Of a stretch of DNA of 46,889 bases, positions 37,100-45,756 are shown one piece after another. Under the pieces are notes generated by a model. The model made no database searches and had not been told where the DNA came from. It was given only the letters and a program-made list of their open reading frames with translations. Source of the DNA: DASSJF01 sp035934535 (GTDB lineage Bacteria; Sysuimicrobiota; Sysuimicrobiia; Sysuimicrobiales; Segetimicrobiaceae); assembly GCA_035934535.1 (NCBI GenBank), contig DASYXS010000014.1, forward strand, positions 1-46,889, in the 5' to 3' direction. Numbering within the stretch: the first letter of the stretch is position 1; the number at the start of each line of letters is the position of its first letter. The translations under genes were made by a program, and so were the position numbers.

Positions 37100-38758
37100 A
37101 TGGCCCCGCGCACGCTCGTGCGGTTCGACCGGCGCCCGATGCCGGCGCTGCGCGCCGGATTTCGCTGGCGGATTCCGGCCGAGTACAACATCGGCGTGGA
37201 CGTCTGCGACAAGTGGGCCGGCGCCCGGGACCGTGTCGCGCTCGTCGACGCGAGCGCCGACCCGCCGCGTTGCTACACCTTCGCCGAACTGCGGGAGCGC
37301 TCGAACCGGTGGGCCAACGCGCTTGCCGCGCTCGGCGTGGGGCCCGGCGACCGCGTCGCGATCGTCATGTCGCAGCGGGCGGAGACCGCCCTCGCCCATC
37401 TCGCCGCGTACAAGCTCGGCGCGGTGGCCGTACCGCTCGCCACGCTGTTCGGCGAGGACGCGCTGGAATACCGTCTGCGCGATTCGGGCGCGCGGGCGGT
37501 GATTCTCGACGGCCAGGCGGCGCCCCGCCTCGGACGCATCCGCGACCGGCTGCCGGACCTCGCGTCGATCATCGCGGTCGACGAGGAGGCGCGCGCGATT
37601 CCGGGCGCGCTCGACGCGGCCGCGCTCGAATCACGCGCCCGGGACCGGCTGACGCCGCGGGCGACGCGTCCCGACGATCCCGCGGGCATCCTCTACACGT
37701 CGGGGACGACCGGGCCGCCGAAAGGCGCGGTCCTGCCGCACCGCGCCTTGATCGGACATCTGCCGGCGTTCTGTCTCTTCCACGACCTCGCGCCGCAGGC
37801 CGGCGACCGCCTGTGGTCGCCGGCGGACTGGGCGTGGATCGGCGGCCTCTTCAACGTGCTGCTGGCCGGGTGGCACTACGGCCTGCCGGTCGTCGCATAC
37901 CGGCAGACGAGGTTCGACCCGGAGCGCGCGTTCTGGCTCCTCGACCGGTACGAGATCCGCAACGCGTTCATCTTTCCGACCGCGCTCAAGCTGATGCGCC
38001 AGGTCCCGGCCGCGGGGCGGGCCGGCACGGTGCGCCTCCGGTCGGTGTGCAGCGCCGGCGAGCCGGTCGGCGAGGAACTGATCGCCTGGGGCCGCGAGGC
38101 GCTCGGGGTGACGATCAACGAGTTCTACGGCCAGACCGAGATGAATCTCCTCACCGGCAACTGCGGCGCGGTGCAGCCCGTCCGGCCCGGCAGCATCGGC
38201 ACGCCGTATCCCGGCCACCACGTCGACGTGCTCGACGAGACCGGGACGCCCGCGCGGGCGGGCGAGGTCGGCGAGGTCGCGGTGCGGCGGCCGGACCCGG
38301 TAATGTTTCTCGGCTACTGGAACGACCCCGCCGCGACGGAGCGGAAGTTCCGCGGCGACTGGGCCCTCATGGGCGATCTCGCCTCGCGCGACGAGGACGG
38401 CTATCTGTGGTTCACCGCGCGCAAAGACGACCTCATCAAGAGCGGCGCGTACCGCATCGGACCCGGCGAGGTCGAAGAGTGCCTGCTGCGCCACCCCGCC
38501 GTCACGATGGCCGCGGTGATCGGCGTGCCCGATCCCGAGCGGGGCCAGACCGTCAAAGCGTTCGTCTCTCTCGCGCCCGGCCACGAGCCGTCCGCGGACC
38601 TTACATCGGCGCTGCAGGAGTTCGTCAAAACGCGCGTCGGCTTCCACGCCTATCCCCGCCTCGTCGAGTTCGTCGCGGAGCTGCCGCTCACCACGACCGG
38701 CAAGCTCCAGCGCTACGTCCTGCGCGCACGAGATCGGGGCTCACCGGTGCCGCCATGA
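37100..38758 (+). CDS. AMP-dependent acyl-CoA synthetase/ligase
   Basis: A 552-residue adenylate-forming enzyme. The P-loop YTSGTTGPPKG is at 199-209; NEFYGQTEMN carries the A5 motif, MGDLASRDEDGYLWFTARKDDLIKSGAYRIGPGEVE the A7-A8 hinge, and LPLTTTGKLQRY the catalytic lysine. Length and the RWRIPAEYNIGVDVCDKW start resemble the medium-chain/benzoate-type synthetases rather than Acs. Substrate is unknown. There is no obvious Shine-Dalgarno; a second in-frame ATG 13 codons in is possible. The gene stands divergent from the MBL-fold gene, with starts 149 nt apart and nothing recognisable between them. Confidence 0.87.
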   Translation: MAPRTLVRFDRRPMPALRAGFRWRIPAEYNIGVDVCDKWAGARDRVALVDASADPPRCYTFAELRERSNRWANALAALGVGPGDRVAIVMSQRAETALAHLAAYKLGAVAVPLATLFGEDALEYRLRDSGARAVILDGQAAPRLGRIRDRLPDLASIIAVDEEARAIPGALDAAALESRARDRLTPRATRPDDPAGILYTSGTTGPPKGAVLPHRALIGHLPAFCLFHDLAPQAGDRLWSPADWAWIGGLFNVLLAGWHYGLPVVAYRQTRFDPERAFWLLDRYEIRNAFIFPTALKLMRQVPAAGRAGTVRLRSVCSAGEPVGEELIAWGREALGVTINEFYGQTEMNLLTGNCGAVQPVRPGSIGTPYPGHHVDVLDETGTPARAGEVGEVAVRRPDPVMFLGYWNDPAATERKFRGDWALMGDLASRDEDGYLWFTARKDDLIKSGAYRIGPGEVEECLLRHPAVTMAAVIGVPDPERGQTVKAFVSLAPGHEPSADLTSALQEFVKTRVGFHAYPRLVEFVAELPLTTTGKLQRYVLRARDRGSPVPP

Positions 38759-38809
38759 AATCTAGGCAAGGGACCGTCCCGGCGGGGGGAGAATCGGTTC
38801 GGTAGCCGG

Positions 38810-38826
38810 CGTCCGTTTTCCGGACG
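38810..38826. repeat. Short hairpin upstream of the molybdopterin-subunit gene
   Basis: CGTCCG and CGGACG flank a 5-nt TTTTC loop. It sits between the acyl-CoA synthetase stop and the next ribosome-binding site. There is no T-run after the stem, so its role is open. Confidence 0.4.
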
Positions 38827-38845
38827 TCCTCCCCGAGGTGAAACC

Positions 38846-41146
38846 GTGGCTCTGACGATCGTAGGTCAATCGCTGCCCCGCGTCGACGCGCAGGAGAAAC
38901 TGACGGGCCGGACGCTGTTCACCGCGGATCAAGATCTGCGGGGACTGCTGCACGGCCGGTTGGTCTTGAGCCCGCACGCGCACGCCAGGATCCGGCGGAT
39001 TCCGGTCGACGTCGCGAAGGCCGTACCCGGGGTCGTCGCGGTGCTGACCGCGGCCGATCTGCCCTTCGGCGAAGAAACGCCGAACGCGCGCGGCCGCTGT
39101 CTTCTCGCGCGCGGCGAGGCGCGGTTCTCCGGCGAGCCGGTGGCCGCGATCGTCGCGGAATCGGACGCGGCCGCCGCGGACGGGGCGGCCCGGCTTGCCG
39201 CCGCGATTGAGTACGACGCACTCCCCGCGCTGATCGATCCCGTGGCGGCCGCCGACCGGTCGGCGCCGCTCGTCCAGCCGGGGCTGCAGGGCGCGAGCTC
39301 GGAAGCCGGCGCCCACGGGGCCGCCGCCGCCGCGCAGGAGGAGGAAGAAAAGACGCCCGGCAACGTCGCGAGCAAGGTGAAGTTTGCGCGCGGCGACATC
39401 GAGCGCGGCCTGCGCGACTCCACCGTCGTCGTCCGGCGGACGTTCCGCACCGCCGTCGTGCATCAAGCCTACATCGAACCGCACGCCACGATCGCCGATT
39501 TCGATCGCGGGGCCCGCCGGCTGACCGTGTGGACGCCCACCCAGGGCCTGTTCTACACGCGCGAGCAGACCGCGAGCGTACTCGGTCTGCCGGAGTCGTC
39601 CGTGCGCATCGTGCCAATGCCGGTCGGCGGCGGGTTCGGCGGCAAGATCCTGCTCCTCGAGCCGATCGCCGGCGCCCTGGCCATGATCGTGGGGCGTCCC
39701 GTGCGGCTCATGCTGACGCGGGCCGAGGAATTTCAGACCGCGACGCCCGCGCCGCAGTCGATCCTCGAGGTGGCGCTCGGCGCCTCGCGCGACGGCGAGT
39801 TCCGGGCGCTGCAGGCGCGCCTGCTGTTCGACGCGGGCGCCCTGCCCGGCGCCCCGGTGACGATCTGCGGCCTGTTGATGGGCGGTGCGTATCGCGTCGC
39901 GAACCTCGACATCCGCGGTCGCGAGGTGCTAACTCACAAGCCGCCGCAGGGCGCCTACCGCGCCCCGGGGTCAGTCCAGGCGGCATTCGCAATCGAATCG
40001 GTGGTGGACGAAATCGCCGAAGCGCTCGGGCAGGACCCACTAGAACTGCGCGTCCGCAATGTCTCTCAGGAAGGCGATCCGATGCCGGACGGCGGCGCCT
40101 GGCCCCGGATCGGACTGCGTGAATCACTGCTCGCCGTGCGAGAGAGCCTGCTCTGGCGCGAGCGCCCTCGCCGCCGCGGCGCGAAAGCCCGCGCGGCGAA
40201 CGGCACGCTGGCCGGTACCGGGATCGCGGTGGGAGGCTGGCTAGGCGGCCTTGAGGCGGCGAGCGCCTGCATCCGCCCGAACCCCGACGGCACCATACAC
40301 GTCGTCGTCGGATCGGTCGACATCAGCGGAAGCTCCACTTCGCTCGCACAGATCGCCGCAGAGACGATCGGGGTCCCAATGCAGCAGGTGCGGCTCGTGC
40401 CCGAAGACAGCGACGGGGCGCCGCAGGCCGGCATGTCCGGTGGGAGCAAGATTATCTATACGGTCGGCTCGGCGGTGCAGAAAGCCGCGGTCGACGCGAA
40501 ACGGCAGATTCTCGCGCTCGCGGCGAAGCGGCTCGAAGCGTCCGAGGCGGACCTCGACATCGTCGACGGTACCGTGCAGGTGCGCGGCGTGCCATCGCGC
40601 GCGGTGGCGCTGGCGGATATCATCAAGATGACGTCGGGATTCGGCGCGCAGCACGCGCCGGTCTTCGGGACCGCGTCCGAGGCGATCACCACGCGCTCGC
40701 CGGCGTTCGGCGCGCACGTCGCCGCGGTCGACGTCGATCCGGATTCGGGACGCGTGCACGTCGCCGGCTACGCGGTCGCGCAAGATTGCGGGAAGGCGAT
40801 CAACCCGGCGCTCGTGCGCGGACAGATCCACGGCGGCGTCGCCCAAGGGATCGGCTGGGCGCTCTTCGAGCAGATGGTGTACGACGAGGGCGGGACCCTG
40901 ACCACCGGCACCTTCGCCGACTACGCGCTGCCGCGGTCGACGGACGTGCCCGCCGTCGACGTGCAGCTCGTGGAGATTCCGTCGCCGCGCGGACCGTTCG
41001 GCGCGAAGGGCGTCGGCGAGCCGCCGGTCGTGCCGGTCTCCGGCGCGATCGCAAACGCGATCGCCGACGCGACCGGCGCGCGGATCGACAGCCTGCCGAT
41101 CACCCCGCAGCGTGTCGTCGCCGCCGTCGCGGAACGGCACCGGTAA
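38846..41146 (+). CDS. Molybdopterin-binding subunit of the xanthine dehydrogenase/aldehyde oxidase family
   Basis: A 766-residue molybdenum hydroxylase large subunit. MGGGFGGK-type glycine motif (about 261-267), PQGAYRAPGSVQAAFAIES, and the terminal GAKGVGEPPVV with the catalytic glutamate E725 are present. The active-site loop is not AYxCSFR, so it is not form I CO dehydrogenase. A low-complexity insertion (QGASSEAGAHGAAAAAQ, then EEEEK) follows the N-terminal domain at about residue 150. No genes for the FAD or 2Fe-2S subunits lie next to it, so it may work with subunits encoded elsewhere. GTG start with GAGGTGA upstream. Confidence 0.88.
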   Translation: MALTIVGQSLPRVDAQEKLTGRTLFTADQDLRGLLHGRLVLSPHAHARIRRIPVDVAKAVPGVVAVLTAADLPFGEETPNARGRCLLARGEARFSGEPVAAIVAESDAAAADGAARLAAAIEYDALPALIDPVAAADRSAPLVQPGLQGASSEAGAHGAAAAAQEEEEKTPGNVASKVKFARGDIERGLRDSTVVVRRTFRTAVVHQAYIEPHATIADFDRGARRLTVWTPTQGLFYTREQTASVLGLPESSVRIVPMPVGGGFGGKILLLEPIAGALAMIVGRPVRLMLTRAEEFQTATPAPQSILEVALGASRDGEFRALQARLLFDAGALPGAPVTICGLLMGGAYRVANLDIRGREVLTHKPPQGAYRAPGSVQAAFAIESVVDEIAEALGQDPLELRVRNVSQEGDPMPDGGAWPRIGLRESLLAVRESLLWRERPRRRGAKARAANGTLAGTGIAVGGWLGGLEAASACIRPNPDGTIHVVVGSVDISGSSTSLAQIAAETIGVPMQQVRLVPEDSDGAPQAGMSGGSKIIYTVGSAVQKAAVDAKRQILALAAKRLEASEADLDIVDGTVQVRGVPSRAVALADIIKMTSGFGAQHAPVFGTASEAITTRSPAFGAHVAAVDVDPDSGRVHVAGYAVAQDCGKAINPALVRGQIHGGVAQGIGWALFEQMVYDEGGTLTTGTFADYALPRSTDVPAVDVQLVEIPSPRGPFGAKGVGEPPVVPVSGAIANAIADATGARIDSLPITPQRVVAAVAERHR

Positions 41147-41255
41147 GAGGGACACCGGGCTCACCGCACGTCGAACAGCGTGCGCCGCGGAGGGGTCTGT
41201 CCCCGCGCCACGAACAAGCTTCCCAACTCACTCAGCCGAGAAGGAGAGGTGCGCA

Positions 41256-42818
41256 ATGGTCCGCGCCCATCGCGCGATGCTCGCGCTGGCTGCTGTCAGT
41301 GTCCTCGCGATGCTCCTGGCGGGAACGGAAGGCGCTCGTGGAGCGCCCCAGGCGAGCATCGTCCGGGTCGGTCTCGACGTGGATGCCGGGACTGCCGATC
41401 CACGGTCCGCGCGCGACACTTCGGCGTTTCGACTGGTCGAAATGGTGTACGACGGCCTCGTGTATCTGAACAACAAGGTCGCGCCGGAGCCCGCTTTGGC
41501 GGTCAAGTGGGAGAACCCCACGCCAACGACCTGGATCTTTCACCTCCGGCAGGGCGTCACGTTTCACGACGGAACACCGTTCACCGCCGACGACGTCGTC
41601 TACACGTTCGAGAGCATCCTCGCGCCCGATTCCAAAGCGCCATACCGCGCCCTCTACACGCCGATCAGCCAGATCGAAAAGTTGGACGCGTACACCGTCA
41701 GGCTGACGACGAAGACGCCCTACGCCCCGCTGCTTTCGTACCTCGATATCGGGATCGTGCCCAAACACATCGCCGAGCGAGACCCCGCGGCGCTCGCGGC
41801 CCATCCCGTAGGCACCGGCCCGTTCACGTTTGTGAGTTGGGAACGGCAGTCGAAGATCGTCCTCGACGCCAATCCACGCTACTGGGGCGGGGGCGGCGCG
41901 CCCAAGGTCCGGGGAGTCGTCTTCAACATCGTCCCCGACAACACGGCGCGGGCCGCGGCGCTCGAGGCCGGCGACCTCGATCTGATTCACTCACCGCTGT
42001 CGCCGCAGGATTTGCCGGCGCTCAGCCGGGCCGCCGGCCTAAGCGTCACGAAGATGACCGGTCTCGGCATCACATACCTCAACATCAATGCGTCCGTGTG
42101 GCCCCTCAACGACGCGCGCGTGCGTGAGGCGCTCGCGTATCTCACCGACCGCAAGACGATCGCGGCCAAGATCTACCAGGGCATGGATCAGCCGGCCACC
42201 TCCGTGCTGCTGCCGGGCTCCTGGGCATACAGCCGCAGCATCCGCCAGCCGGAATACAACCCGGCCAAGGCCCGCGCGCTCCTGCAGGAAGCCGGCTTCG
42301 TCCTGCGGGACGGCGTGTACGAAAAGGACGGCCGGCCGCTCGCGATCATCCTCAGCACGCATAGCGAGGATCCCAACCGGATCCAGGCTGTGGAATTCTT
42401 GCAGAATGAGTGGCAGCACAACGGCATTCAGGTGAAGGTCTCCACCGCCGAATGGCCCACGTTCTCGGCCGGCGTCCAGGCGTCCAAGCACCAGGTGGCG
42501 CTCCTGGGCTGGCTGTACCTGGTCGATCCCGACCGGTTGATGTACAACCAGTTCCTGTCCGGCGGCAGCCAGAACTGGGAGAAGTACTCGAACCCGAAGG
42601 TCGACGCGCTGTTGGACCAGGGCCGAACGACGCTGGACCGCGCGGCGCGGGCCAGAGTATACCAGGAGGCGGCGGGCATCCTTGCGCGCGAACAGCCGTA
42701 CGACGTGCTGCTCTATCAAGGATACATCGTGGTCCACACGCGCCGGCTCCACGGCTTCGTGCCGAATCCGACGGGCAGCCTCAAATCACTCCGCCGAGCC
42801 ACCTTGGCTGAGCCGTGA
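41256..42818 (+). CDS. ABC transporter substrate-binding protein, family 5 (dipeptide/oligopeptide type)
   Basis: A 520-residue exported protein with a signal peptide (HRAMLALAAVSVLAMLLAG, cleavage after ARGAPQA region). The mature domain has the SBP_bac_5 pattern: DTSAFRLVEMVYDGLVYL, WIFHLRQGVTFHDGTPFTADDVVYTFE, and VGTGPFTF. AAGGAGAGG lies 6 nt before the ATG. Ligands of this family include di- and oligopeptides, nickel, opines and glycosides; the neighbouring deacylase suggests an N-acyl or peptide-like compound. It is the first gene of a dpp-type operon; the ATPase genes are not in view. Confidence 0.9.
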   Translation: MVRAHRAMLALAAVSVLAMLLAGTEGARGAPQASIVRVGLDVDAGTADPRSARDTSAFRLVEMVYDGLVYLNNKVAPEPALAVKWENPTPTTWIFHLRQGVTFHDGTPFTADDVVYTFESILAPDSKAPYRALYTPISQIEKLDAYTVRLTTKTPYAPLLSYLDIGIVPKHIAERDPAALAAHPVGTGPFTFVSWERQSKIVLDANPRYWGGGGAPKVRGVVFNIVPDNTARAAALEAGDLDLIHSPLSPQDLPALSRAAGLSVTKMTGLGITYLNINASVWPLNDARVREALAYLTDRKTIAAKIYQGMDQPATSVLLPGSWAYSRSIRQPEYNPAKARALLQEAGFVLRDGVYEKDGRPLAIILSTHSEDPNRIQAVEFLQNEWQHNGIQVKVSTAEWPTFSAGVQASKHQVALLGWLYLVDPDRLMYNQFLSGGSQNWEKYSNPKVDALLDQGRTTLDRAARARVYQEAAGILAREQPYDVLLYQGYIVVHTRRLHGFVPNPTGSLKSLRRATLAEP

Positions 42819-42909
42819 CGCGGGGACCGCGGTCTTCGGAACAACCGTGATGCGCTGAGCGCCGGCGCCGCACACCCTCCACGCCGGACCGCTCCGGGCG
42901 CCACGCGCG

Positions 42910-43893
42910 ATGGCTTGGTACGTTGTCCGGCGTCTGATCCAGATGCTCCCGGTGCTGGCGGGCATCTCCTTCCTCGTGTTCGGCCTCCTGCATCTGGTCC
43001 CCGGCGATCCGGCGGCTGTCTTCCTCGGCCAGCAGGCCACCCCGGAGGACATCACGCGCCTCCGGCACGCGATGCGTCTCGACCGGCCGATCTGGGACCA
43101 GTTCGTCCAGTATGTGTGGCGCGCCGCGCGCGGAGACCTCGGCACATCCGTCTTTCAAGGGGGCCAGCGTGTCGGCGTGTTGATCGCCGACCATCTGCCG
43201 GCAACCGTGGAACTGGCGGCCGCGGCCGCCATCCTGGCGATCGCCGTCGGGGTGCCCGTGGGCGTCGTGAGCGCCGTGCGGCGCGGATCTCTGGTCGACG
43301 TCGCCAGCATGGCGATGGCCCAACTCGGAGTCTCAATGCCGGTGTTCTGGTTGGGCATCCTGTTAATCTTGCTGTTCTCGCTCGAGTTGCGGTGGCTTCC
43401 CACCTTTGGACGCGGAGAGCCGATCGGGGCGGCGGTCGCGGCGCTGCTGCGGGGGGAGGGCCGGCCGCTGGCCGGCAGCCTCAAACACCTCGCCATGCCC
43501 GCCGTGGCGTTGAGCGCGAACGCCGTTGTGCTCATCGCCCGCATGGTGCGTTCCACGATGCTCGAAGCGCTGGGCCAGGACTATGTCCGCACGGCCCGAT
43601 CCAAAGGCCTGGCCGAACGTACGGTCATCTACCGGCACGCCCTCCGCACCGCGCTGTTGCCGGTGATCACAATCGTAGGCCTGCAGGTCGGAGCGCTGCT
43701 CGGGGGCGCCGTCGTCACGGAGACCGTCTTTGCGTGGCCCGGCATCGGCCAGTTGCTGGTGAATGCCATCGGCCAGCGCGACTTCCCCGTCGTGCAGGGA
43801 ACCGTGCTGGCGGTCGCGGTGATGTTCGCGTTCATCAATCTCGCCGTGGACGTCGCGTATGCCTGGCTCGATCCCCGCATCCGGTACGGCTAG
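42910..43893 (+). CDS. ABC transporter permease, DppB/OppB type
   Basis: A 327-residue inner-membrane permease with six helices. The N-terminal block YVVRRLIQMLPVLAGISFLVF, the LDRPIWDQFVQYVWRA segment and the EAA loop (ARSKGLAERTVIYRHALRTAL) are typical of DppB. It forms a heterodimeric channel with the DppC-type protein encoded 15 nt downstream. The ATG at 42910 is 91 nt after the binding-protein stop. Confidence 0.92.
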   Translation: MAWYVVRRLIQMLPVLAGISFLVFGLLHLVPGDPAAVFLGQQATPEDITRLRHAMRLDRPIWDQFVQYVWRAARGDLGTSVFQGGQRVGVLIADHLPATVELAAAAAILAIAVGVPVGVVSAVRRGSLVDVASMAMAQLGVSMPVFWLGILLILLFSLELRWLPTFGRGEPIGAAVAALLRGEGRPLAGSLKHLAMPAVALSANAVVLIARMVRSTMLEALGQDYVRTARSKGLAERTVIYRHALRTALLPVITIVGLQVGALLGGAVVTETVFAWPGIGQLLVNAIGQRDFPVVQGTVLAVAVMFAFINLAVDVAYAWLDPRIRYG

Positions 43894-43908
43894 CGGAGGG
43901 CGGCGGCG

Positions 43909-44730
43909 GTGACACGGATTCTCCGGTCCAGATCGGCGGCGGTCGGCGGAACCCTCGCGCTGGCGATTGTCCTGGTGGCGGCCCTCGCGCCGTGGCTGAC
44001 GCCGTACGATCCGTTCCACATGGCCATGGAGGACCGTCTGCGGCCGCCGTCCTGGTCGCACCCCCTCGGGACCGATGCGTTCGGCCGCGACATGTGGGCG
44101 CGGATGGCGCTCGGAGCCCGGTACTCCCTGCTGGTCGCGGTGCTCGGCGTGTCGATCGCGTCCTCTATCGGCGTCTGCGTCGGATTGGTGGCCGGCTACT
44201 TCGGCGGCTGGGCCGACGCGGTCATCGGCCGGGTCGTCGACGTCTTCCTCGCCTTTCCGGTGATCCTGCTCGCGATCGCGCTCGTCGCCGCCCTCGGTCC
44301 CAGCCCCGCGAACACGATGATCGCCATCGGCCTGGTGTACTGGACCACCTACGCGCGGGTCGTGCGCGCGACGGTAATGGGCACGCGCGATGCGGAATAT
44401 GTAGCGGCGGCCAGGGCGATAGGCCTCTCAAGCACGCGCATTCTTATCGGCCACGTGCTGCCGAACGTGCTGGCGCCGGTGATCGTGATTGCCACCCTCG
44501 GGATGGGCAGCGCGATCGTGATCGAGTCGACGCTGAGCTTCTTGGGGCTGGGCGTACAGCCGCCGACGCCTTCGTGGGGTTGGACCCTCGCGCTCGGAAT
44601 GCGCTACATGCGTGAAGCGCCCCATCTGGCGGCCGTCCCCGGCGTGGCGATCATGGTAACGGTGTTGGCCTTCAACCTGCTCGGGGACGGCGTGCGCGAT
44701 CTTGCCGATCCGCGGCTGCGCGGACGCTGA
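43909..44730 (+). CDS. ABC transporter permease, DppC/OppC type
   Basis: A 273-residue permease. The start is GTG at 43909 with GGAGG 10 nt upstream. The family features are HPLGTDAFGRDMWARMALGAR after the first helix, the EAA loop (AARAIGLSSTRILIGHVLPN), and FLGLGVQPPTPSWGWTL. It is the partner of the DppB-type subunit. The operon seems to continue into the deacylase gene 41 nt downstream. Confidence 0.92.
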   Translation: MTRILRSRSAAVGGTLALAIVLVAALAPWLTPYDPFHMAMEDRLRPPSWSHPLGTDAFGRDMWARMALGARYSLLVAVLGVSIASSIGVCVGLVAGYFGGWADAVIGRVVDVFLAFPVILLAIALVAALGPSPANTMIAIGLVYWTTYARVVRATVMGTRDAEYVAAARAIGLSSTRILIGHVLPNVLAPVIVIATLGMGSAIVIESTLSFLGLGVQPPTPSWGWTLALGMRYMREAPHLAAVPGVAIMVTVLAFNLLGDGVRDLADPRLRGR

Positions 44731-44771
44731 CGGGGCGCGATCGAGCATCCACGATGAGGAGAGGGGGAGCG

Positions 44772-45713
44772 ATGGGCTTGACACTGACGACACGATATCT
44801 ACCGGCCACCGTCGCGACGCTCGCCAGCGGCGTCGAAGTCCGGGTGCCGGTTCACGAGGTGATCGGACGCGCCGGCGACGGCCCGACGTTGGGACTGTCC
44901 GCGTGCATCCACGGCGATGAACAGGTCTCTACGGAGATCCTCTACCGGCTGCTGCAGCGGCTCGAGCCGGGGAATCTCAAGGGACGGCTCCTGGTCGTCC
45001 CCGTTGCCAATCCGCTGGCGTACGAAGCCGTGACGCGGCATACGCCCCTCGATATGCAGAACCTCAACCGCGTCTTCCCCGGCGGCGGCGAGGGCTTCTT
45101 CACCCATCGAATGGCGGAAGTGCTCGTGGCGGAGTTTCTGAGCAAGCTCGATTACTACGTGGATCTGCACGCAGGCGGCGCCTACGCCACCGTGGACTAC
45201 GTGTACATCACGAACGCGGAGGCGCTGTCCCGAGCGTTCGGATCGCCGGTGCTGTTTCGCCCGCCGCAGGGGTACGGCTATCACGGCTCGACGTCGTCGT
45301 ATACCGCGGGGCGGAGCGTCCCCACGGTGACGGTGGAATTGGGCGGGGGCGCCGTCGATCAGAGCGGGTACGTACAGCGCGGCGTGACGGGGCTCCTCAA
45401 TATCATGCGCACGATCGGGATGCTCACGGGAACGCCCGCGCCGCCGCCGCGCCAGACAGTGCTGAGCGCGCTGATCACCCTGCGGCCCCGCGCCGGCGGC
45501 TTGCTGCTTCCGGAGGTTACCACGCTCGGCGCACAGGTGCGCAAAGACACGGTCCTGGGGCGCACCTTGAGTCCGTATACGTTCACCGAGCTCGAGGTTT
45601 TCCGGGCGCCGTTCGAACCGAGCGTCACGGTGCTCCTCAGGCTCACGCCGTGCCGGATCAACCCGGGCGATTACGGTTACATGATCGGAGATCTGGCGAC
45701 GGCTGCGGAGTAG
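44772..45713 (+). CDS. Succinylglutamate desuccinylase/aspartoacylase (M14, AstE/AspA) family protein
   Basis: A 313-residue zinc carboxypeptidase-fold deacylase. Zinc ligands H47 and E50 in IHGDEQ and H133 in DLHAGG are intact, and the catalytic glutamate is E189 in TVTVELGGG. The C-terminal third is the usual beta-rich domain. The family removes acyl groups from N-acyl amino acids. Its place at the end of a dpp-type transport operon suggests that it processes the imported compound. The ATG at 44772 has a strong GGAGAGGGGGAG upstream; an ATG at 44754 is in frame but badly placed. Confidence 0.88.
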   Translation: MGLTLTTRYLPATVATLASGVEVRVPVHEVIGRAGDGPTLGLSACIHGDEQVSTEILYRLLQRLEPGNLKGRLLVVPVANPLAYEAVTRHTPLDMQNLNRVFPGGGEGFFTHRMAEVLVAEFLSKLDYYVDLHAGGAYATVDYVYITNAEALSRAFGSPVLFRPPQGYGYHGSTSSYTAGRSVPTVTVELGGGAVDQSGYVQRGVTGLLNIMRTIGMLTGTPAPPPRQTVLSALITLRPRAGGLLLPEVTTLGAQVRKDTVLGRTLSPYTFTELEVFRAPFEPSVTVLLRLTPCRINPGDYGYMIGDLATAAE

Positions 45714-45756
45714 CCGACAGAGGAATCCGGCTGCTCGCGAAATCACGTGCGTTCGA

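Noticed and set aside
38755..38805. A 16-codon open frame after the acyl-CoA synthetase gene, overlapping its stop
   Set aside because: No Shine-Dalgarno or family support; such short frames are expected by chance.
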